This document shows, piece after piece, positions 57,442 through 64,000 of a stretch of DNA of 64,000 nucleotides. Under the pieces are notes generated by a model. The model saw nothing but the letters and a program-made list of their open reading frames with translations. It was not told where the DNA came from and did not search any database. Each line of letters opens with the position of its first letter. Within the stretch, counting starts at the first letter, position 1. The DNA is taken from NCBI GenBank assembly GCA_022496805.1, contig CM040094.1, positions 4,611,501 through 4,675,500 on the forward strand, written 5' to 3'. This DNA comes from Pohlia nutans (Eukaryota; Streptophyta; Bryopsida; Bryales; Mniaceae). A program made the position numbers and the translations under genes.

Positions 57442-60088
57442 GGTGGTTTAATGGATGTGAAGTACATTCAAATGGTTTCTGATGACTTCTGTTCTGATGA
57501 AGAGGTCAATGCCCGACCGAAAGAGTCAGAAGACATTCCAAACTGTGAAGGTATCCCACGGAGGCTTTGGATTACCAAGTTTGTAACACTATATGGTGAT
57601 GGAGGCTCTCTTGTGGCTGAAGGCATATGTCACAGTGTAAGCTCCGACCTCGTCCTCGGTTGCAACGGTGCACTTGGAGACGCTCATGTCGCCGTTCAGA
57701 TCTCATAGAGCCTCTCCATTGCTGATGTGCCAGATGATTGGAGATATTTTCCGGGCTTGGCCGATTGAGTAAGTCTATTGTAGTAGTCCTAGCCTCAGAG
57801 ACCACGACCTGCTGTACAATTACAACTGCCGTGTAGCAAGTCTTTCCTAGCCTGGATGGTCACGTAGCACACATTATACCAGTACTGTTAGGAACCCGCC
57901 ACGTGAGACCTCTGTCAAATCCAGAGGTTTGTTAACGCAGGAGGCCATCAACGTTGTTTCTAGCAAAGTCTGTTGTTCCAAGAACTATGTTCAACCCTTT
58001 TCTAGGGAAAAGATCAGAGCTTTCCGAGAGCGTATGTATCGTGAAACTTCCTTCCTGTTTAGATTCCATATGAAGCTCGATGTCCACAGGCATATTCATC
58101 GTGACGCAAATGGCAGGAGGGTTGCCATGGTTGAGGGCATTGACATGTGCATGGCTTCTTGGAGACACATTGCTGGAGTGTCTGAAGCCACTTTCCATCG
58201 GTTCTAAGGGTATGTTGTTGATGGTCTTCAAGCACAGCCTCATGGAAACACAAATTTGCTTAAACCTCAAAAGCATACCTCTCAGGCCACTGCCACTTTG
58301 AGGTGCATCTTGGAGAACTCTGCAGATTATATGCCACACCAAACTCGCACTCTAAAATCCGGAGAGAAGGTCGTATCTATGATTCTTCTAGCCACATGGA
58401 CATGGAAGAATGCCATCCCGGAGATCAATGCTGCAAATGCGTCATTTGATTTGCAGAAAGTGTCCTCGTCTAGTTTGAGCAAGATTCGGAGGTTAAACTT
58501 TCTTCAGTACGACGCAAAGAAGTTAGGAGACAATTCCCCGTTGCTCCAAATGTGATAGATTGCACTCTCTTAGGAGTGGCGCCACAGTAGGGTTGCAGCA
58601 GGCTCTACTGTGGGCGAAGAAGCTCGAGGTGCATTTGTCTGCTGCCTGAGCACATAGAGAGTCATATTACGCGAACCGGTACAGATCCAGTTCTTTTCCA
58701 CACGAATGTTTGACCATTACGCACAACAAAATGGATCATGCAAAACCGCTTCTCTTGTCTTCTTTCACAAGAGTAAGGAGCTTGATGGTTTGATTAAGTT
58801 GCTCGTATCCATTGCGGGTATAATCGCACATTGTCATGGGGATGTCCGCTACGCGCATTACGGGCTTGATAACTTCGCTCACAATTCGAACTACAGGGTG
58901 GGTTCATTTGCGAAGCTCTTGCAAAATCTTGAATTACCTCCAAAAGACTCGTCCAGGGAATTGTTCGTGGAGTCAAAGTCCGCTCCTATCTTTGATGTTG
59001 TCCTTCAAGGAGCTGACATGTGCAAATCATCTCTTCGGCCAGCTCCTGAAACTGTTGTTCCAACAGCTCCACTTCCTCCCATTATAAATGTGCAAATGGA
59101 CAATGCCACTGGTGACAATAAGAACAAATATGTGTTCTGTTTTTGGTCTCTTCTTGTGGCCAAGAAAATCTTTCGTGAGGTGTATGTTAATTTTATGTTG
59201 GTCGGTCACACCCATGACGACATTGACGTACTGTTCGGGAGGTGGAGCATGTTGTTGACGAAAGATAACTTCCCTTCTATTTCTTTGCTCATGAAGTCTT
59301 TCAAGGATGTGGAATCTGTTCTCACTATTCCCCATCTAGTAGAGGAGGTGCCAAATTTTAAAGATTTCATTAAAGGCTTCATCAGGGATGGAGATGAGGC
59401 ACTTGTAAGTCATAGTAAGGCTCAACAATTCAAGTTCTTCCTAGACTCCATTGGTTGCCCCGTCATGAAGTACAAGATTTCTTGCACTGGTATCGATTGG
59501 GTGCCAAAGGATTGCAATGGGATTAAATTGTGGAGGGAGGATTCGGAAGGTCGTAGTTTGTGGCCTCGTTGGGAACGGGTGCCTGTCACGCACCGTGCAA
59601 TGAGAGGTGTGAAGGACATTGTGAAAGGTTTGTCAGGATTTATCAAGTATTGGGAGACAATGTCCGCTAAAGACAGAACTGGAGAGTATAGAAGACGTTA
59701 CGAACATTTAATTTTCTACTGGCGTGCTGTGAAGGTAACATTAGAGGAGCCTATTGAACCGTCCATTGCACTCAAAGACAAGTTTCGGCCAGCCACTTGC
59801 GTTGCTGCAAGGGTCGAGGATCAATTTGCTGAAGATGGTGGGCTTTGTAAAGAGTTTGCGGAGGATGATGTGTACGTTGGAGACTTGCGCGATCGTCCAT
59901 TGCAATCCTTCCAAGTTGGTCGTGATGTCTTTGAAGGCTATTTTGTTGCTATACGACCCGCAGATGGTGATTCTAGACCTCTATGGATTGCGAGAGTGTT
60001 GTCTGATCCAAACACAAACCCGGATCAGCCGAATTGTGTACTCATTCAATATTTTGGCCCACATCCAGAGATCAAAATGTTCAAGTGA
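57442..60088 (+). pseudogene. DUF7869-type, DDE-like transposase-derived gene
   Basis: Begins after an acceptor (ATATAG, 57436-57441). The N-terminal part has LVAEGICHSVSSDL and LGDAHVAVQIS. A middle frame (57929-58555) includes FHMKLDVHRHIHRDANGRRV, and after an in-frame TAA at 58205 a stretch with QPHGN and YMPHQTR. A 460-codon open frame (58706-60088) holds VQMDNATGDNKNKYVF and VNFMLVGHTHDDIDVLFGRW, the paired Asp-Asn and HTHxDxD signature of DUF7869 proteins. These are related to DDE transposases, a relationship inferred from the spacing and context. Two frame changes and several stops upstream of 58706 break the gene; only the C-terminal half is intact. Confidence 0.6.
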
Positions 60089-61680
60089 GCTACACTGGGT
60101 GGGATTCCTCTAGAGGATTGTGTTGGAAGGTTGATGAAAGTTAACCTCTGGTATCGGAGCACATTGATTCTCTGATGATAGCGTGGAAGTCAAAAATCAA
60201 GGACTCAACGGAATGTATGTTGAAAATACCATTGGCTCAAATCGAAGTCATTAACGATAGCATAGTTGCATATTCTGGTGCTTAAAGATCTTTCATATAT
60301 TAAAGACATATTTGAGTATTTCCACATCTGTATAGTGATGTACAGTGGTCAGCACAACAGCGAGTGATATTCTCGAAATAAAAAGAGCAGTGATCAAAAA
60401 GTCAACCTGTAGGGGATTTTTTTGCTTGCATTAATGACAAAAAACACATGGCATCTTATTTGTAGCATATTTTTCGAAATTAGCCACATGGAATGTGAGC
60501 ACTTTGACCGTGTGGATGGTCAACGCGACACACAAGATGGGCCGAGGTGTGGTTGTGACCCCTAAGTGCCTTCAAGCAATGGACTCCTAACGTACGTGTA
60601 TCATAGGCATAGATAAAGGTGGCATAGACCACAAGCACAAAGATCATAGGCATAAATGAATGCAAAGAACACCTTGACCACACACTTACAAATTAGAAAT
60701 CAACATAGAAAGAAGGGGCAGCAGACCCTTTGGCACTAAAACAAACGCCATTCCCTACTGAGTACTTCAAATCTTACACAATAAGCTTCTAATAGAAGCT
60801 ATCTTAATTATCTATTAGTTCGCAAAAGAATGAATGGAAAATCGTTTACGAATTGAAAGCTAAGTGCTTCCAAAGTCGGTGCTCTTCAATCCTCATGACC
60901 GTTGACCTTCTGGTGCTTCATCAGCTGTTGTGTCTTTGTCTTTTATTCAAAGATCACGAAATTTAATTGGCTTTTAGACGACTTGACGCCGCCTTAGCAC
61001 GCATAAATTTCATTGAAAAAGGTCTCACCAGTCAAAAGTTACAAGGCTCCAACCGGCCAACCTTCAAATCCTCCAGCAGTCAACCTCCTCGCATTTGATC
61101 GGCTCTCTCTCTTTCGTCATAATTCCAAATCCAGCGTATGAGGTGTCCCTAGAAAGCTAACATACTAATCTACCTTGTGCTAAAATTTCAGCTCCTTCCT
61201 TGTTAGGGTCAAGGAGTTATCGACGATTTTCTTCTACTGTCTTTTTTTCATGCTCTCTCTCACACCCTCTATGCCTACTACCCTCATGAGAGAGAGAGAG
61301 AGGGAGAAAAAGGTACGACCCCTCTCCCAAGCTCCCTCTAACCTAACATCCAACTAATCTACATCCAACTACCATTTCATCCGGTTGGGCATTGATCAAC
61401 CGGTTCCTCGTCCTAGTCTCATCACTTCTTTCAAATTAACCCTTCTACTATCAACCATATTAGTCGCACATTGCCTAATAACTTACAAAACACCATAAGG
61501 AATCCATCTACTTTCTACAAACACACCAATCACACCAAAAATTCATCTCACAATAAAATTATGACCTCAAGCTAATTATTGTACGAAAATATCACCAACA
61601 ATCCAAATCTATTAAAATGCATAGAGTAAATAATGGGAATGACTATAAAACATCAAATACCACGGTAAATGTTTTACCGT
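60089..61680. other. Noncoding stretch
   Basis: No gene recognised. Contains a GA-rich run (about 61289-61306). Confidence 0.4.
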
Positions 61681-61689
61681 GGTTCGTGA

Positions 61690-62369
61690 GCCTTTTGAAG
61701 GGCTCACATGGAAGCTCTCCAAAACGACGTTTTCAATGGGCAAAGAAGTGTAATCGTATCATTTGGGAAGATTGGAATTTTGTCATCTTCTCTGATGAGT
61801 CAAAATTCAACCTCTTTGGCTCAGATGGACGGCAATATTGTTGGAGAAAGAGTAGAAAAAGTCTTATAGAGCAGCATGTGCAACGTACAGTTAAACACGG
61901 GGGAGGAAGTATAATGGTGTGGAGTTGCATGAGTTGGGGAGGAGTTGGTAAGCTTCATTTGATTGAAGGGAAGATGAATAGATACATATATCGAGAGATT
62001 TTGGAGACAAAACTTATAGAGACTATACGCATGCAAGGTTTAAAGGAAGAGAGTGTCATTTTTTAGCACGATAATGATCCAAAGTATACTGCAAATTATG
62101 TTGTAGATTGGTTGCTTGCACAGAAGTTAAAGCTTATTTGGCATCCACCACAATCTCCCGACCTCAATCCTATAGAACACCTTTAGAATGAAGTAGATCG
62201 TCGCATGAGAAGGTCTGAGAGGAAACCTACTAGCAAGAGTGATTTATGGGAGAAGATACAAGAAATTTGGTATAGTATTGAAATTGATGTTGTTAGGAAG
62301 TTGATACGCTCTATGCCTCAACGAGCTGGTGATGTTTATAAAGCAAAAGGTGGCTATACTCGGTGGTAG
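61690..62369 (+). pseudogene. Tc1-type DD34E transposase relic, second subfamily
   Basis: Reads DWNFVIFSDESKFNLFGSDG, VKHGGGSIMVWSCMSWGG, then a TAG just before HDNDPKYTANY, SPDLNPIEHL followed by another TAG, and a tail ending GGYTRW. The spacing from the second Asp to Glu is 34 residues (DD34E). The N-terminal DNA-binding region is missing and two in-frame stops interrupt the core. Its sequence differs clearly from the 9159-10179 copy, so it belongs to another lineage. Terminal inverted repeats were not found. Confidence 0.85.
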
Positions 62370-63356
62370 TCATTTGGATTGCTTAGACATTGCATTCTTG
62401 AGTTGTAAAGTCATTTGGTAGCTTGTACTTTCATTTTATACAAGTAATGCACAATTTTTCTAGTTCTTGCAAAAAGAATTGTACGTTGTAGTTGTATATT
62501 TGAATTAAACTAAATTTTTTGGGTTCACATTTCAACTTCAAAAGTTGTACTATATATTGTTTGCAACTATATGCTCTTATACACTCTTACATTCAATTTT
62601 ATGATGTAATCTGTAAGATTGGTAGCAAATTCTTTCAATTAGCTTCCTCTGTATGACTATTTATGCTAGCCACTGTATATGTCTTCATTGCTTGCTTAGA
62701 TAATCTTTTGGTCCAATTGCAAAGGATTCTATGTATCTACTCTTAGAGTAGATGTATTAGTTTTGTGTGTTGTGGAATTGAGTAGTATAGATGTTACGTG
62801 TAATAGTTTGATGTTATTTGTTTGAACCAAGTTTATCTATTCTATTGTATTTGGTTTGTTTTAAGTACGCAAGTGCATTCTACGTATCACATTAATATAT
62901 TCATTGTTTCATTGTACATGTACTTTTGTTTTTGGTGACTTGTTTTATTTATTTATTTGTGGTGTATGTTTGATTGCATAATACTTTTGAATCATCAAAA
63001 ATTTGGTAGTGGTGAGGACCACTATTTATTGTTTTCTTGTTTGCGCGTCAAGTACTTCTCACAATTAAGGATACAAGGCTGGTTGGTTGTTGCAACTTTC
63101 CTGCCTTCCAACGCTCACTTAGCAGCACCAAGTCATGTATATCTCATAGCCGCTCAAACGAATTCAGCGGGAATTGAACCCGGACCACCTACATGAGACA
63201 AACACCCCCTTACAACCAACTACTAAGCTCATGACTTGGTGTCCAGTACACAAATAATTTTGATCTTGTACATGACATTTGTAATCAAAAATCAAAAGTT
63301 TAATGGTTGGTTTAATGTTTTCTTCTATATAAAACTCTCATTTTTGTACTATCGCG
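62370..63356. other. Noncoding stretch with a tRNA-like repeat
   Basis: No gene recognised apart from the SINE candidate at about 63060-63245. Confidence 0.4.
63060..63245 (-). repeat. tRNA-derived SINE candidate
   Basis: On the minus strand GAGCTTAGTAGTTGGT resembles a polymerase III A box, and GGGTTCAATTCCCG, about 40 bases on, resembles a B box. No full cloverleaf with a clear anticodon was seen. The body continues for about 100 bases after the B box. Confidence 0.5.
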
Positions 63357-64000
63357 TGGTAGCCGATATTCCTCTAAAGTATACTTTTTAGTGTTAAAAG
63401 CACGTGTAGAGGTGATAACCGGTAAGATCGTTTCGCGGGGATTCTTTGAAGTGCAAAGGGGTCCAGGAAATCAATTCCGGGGTGGTAGTGTCACCCACCT
63501 CCTTTCACCTTTCTAACTCAACTGTATCTCTTATTTCTGATCCGGTTTACTACTACTCCTGTGATTTGGTTTCCTCCCAGGGAGATGTACTTCCTTCTCC
63601 TTCTCCCCGGTCTACCAGAACTTCCTCAATCTGGTTTGGTTTAGCCTCAGTTCTTCCTTCACAAGGATCTCCATTTGCAATTTAAAAGTGCTGGATTTAA
63701 GACACTTTTACCCTTGGACTTGTATGACAGGAATCACAACCAACACACTAGAACACTCCAACTCTCCAAAACAAACACTATCTCCTCTTCGGGGGGTAGG
63801 CCAGGTTCCCTTCAACAACCGGTTTGAGGCCGGTTGCAGGTCACTTAAGGGACCGAGGTTCCCCTCTCCTATGGTGTCGACTCGCTAACCGGTTAGATTC
63901 TTCCAAGGAAGCTAACACAAGTCATGTGACTTGGATAGGCACTCCTACTCAGATTCAAACAATAGTCACTGCAAATTACTTCTAGGGTTGGTACCTCAAC
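63357..64000. repeat. Right copy of the long inverted repeat, cut by the window end
   Basis: Starts TGGTAGCCGATATTCC and mirrors 40924-41567 to the last base of the window. Encodes nothing recognisable; an open frame conserved in both copies (63446-63685 and 41239-41496) reflects their similarity. Confidence 0.8.

Noticed and set aside
42398..60361. Shared GTGGTCAGCACAAC at about 42400 and 60348 as element termini
   Set aside because: Only 14 bases, in the same orientation, with no extended similarity; could be chance or a remnant.
63446..63685. Conserved open frame in both inverted repeat copies as a gene
   Set aside because: It is conserved because the repeats are similar; it has no start context or domain, and the sequence looks like LTR.

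Overview
The window looks like nuclear DNA of a land plant. Two conserved plant housekeeping genes can be read exon by exon with GT-AG introns: a PP2A B55-type regulatory subunit and the anaphase-promoting-complex subunit APC7. They sit in AT-rich sequence full of Stowaway-like MITEs, a Ty1/copia retrotransposon and tRNA-like SINEs. Full-length and relic DD34E Tc1-type transposases, TTAA-flanked piggyBac-like short elements, and transposon-like genes joining a ParB-like domain to a DNA methyltransferase are more suggestive of a non-seed plant (bryophyte, lycophyte or fern) than of a flowering plant. This placement is an inference; the species is not identified.

Layout: 779-1189 is the terminal exon of an MDR-family oxidoreductase (+). 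2853-8050 is PP2A B55 (-, 14 exons in phase, 522 aa). A 1.84-kb Tc1-like element with perfect inverted ends and a TA duplication (8696-10539) lies about 650 bp upstream of its start codon. 10.5-15.6 kb is AT-rich repeat DNA ending in an 88/95-bp minisatellite. 15670-26457 is APC7 (-, 17 exons found), with introns packed with MITEs; one expected 52-nt exon cannot be found. 29976-33430 is an S9 prolyl-oligopeptidase-type gene (-) with a nonsense codon and a frameshift. 34268-35695 is a partial copy of the APC7 5' region, including two of its exons.

The right half is transposon territory. 35694-39477 holds a ten-exon gene (997 codons, three of them in-frame stops) that encodes a ParB-like domain followed by a permuted N6/N4-type methyltransferase-like domain. 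From about 41 kb to the window end, two inverted copies of a repeat of at least 644 bp flank 21.8 kb. This interval contains a regularly spaced palindrome array, a second and more decayed ParB-methyltransferase paralogue, a relic FCP1/HAD-type phosphatase-like gene, a 360-bp tandem repeat interrupted by a TTAA element that is itself interrupted by a copia element, a second palindrome cluster of related core, a DUF7869-type transposase-like gene, and a Tc1 relic.

The most novel signal is the repeated association of ParB-like/methyltransferase genes with transposase-like genes and with dispersed CTCGACTCGAG-core palindromes, several of which fall in introns or gaps of those genes. Nearly every mobile-element gene here is broken. 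B55 appears intact. APC7 is intact except for the missing exon.
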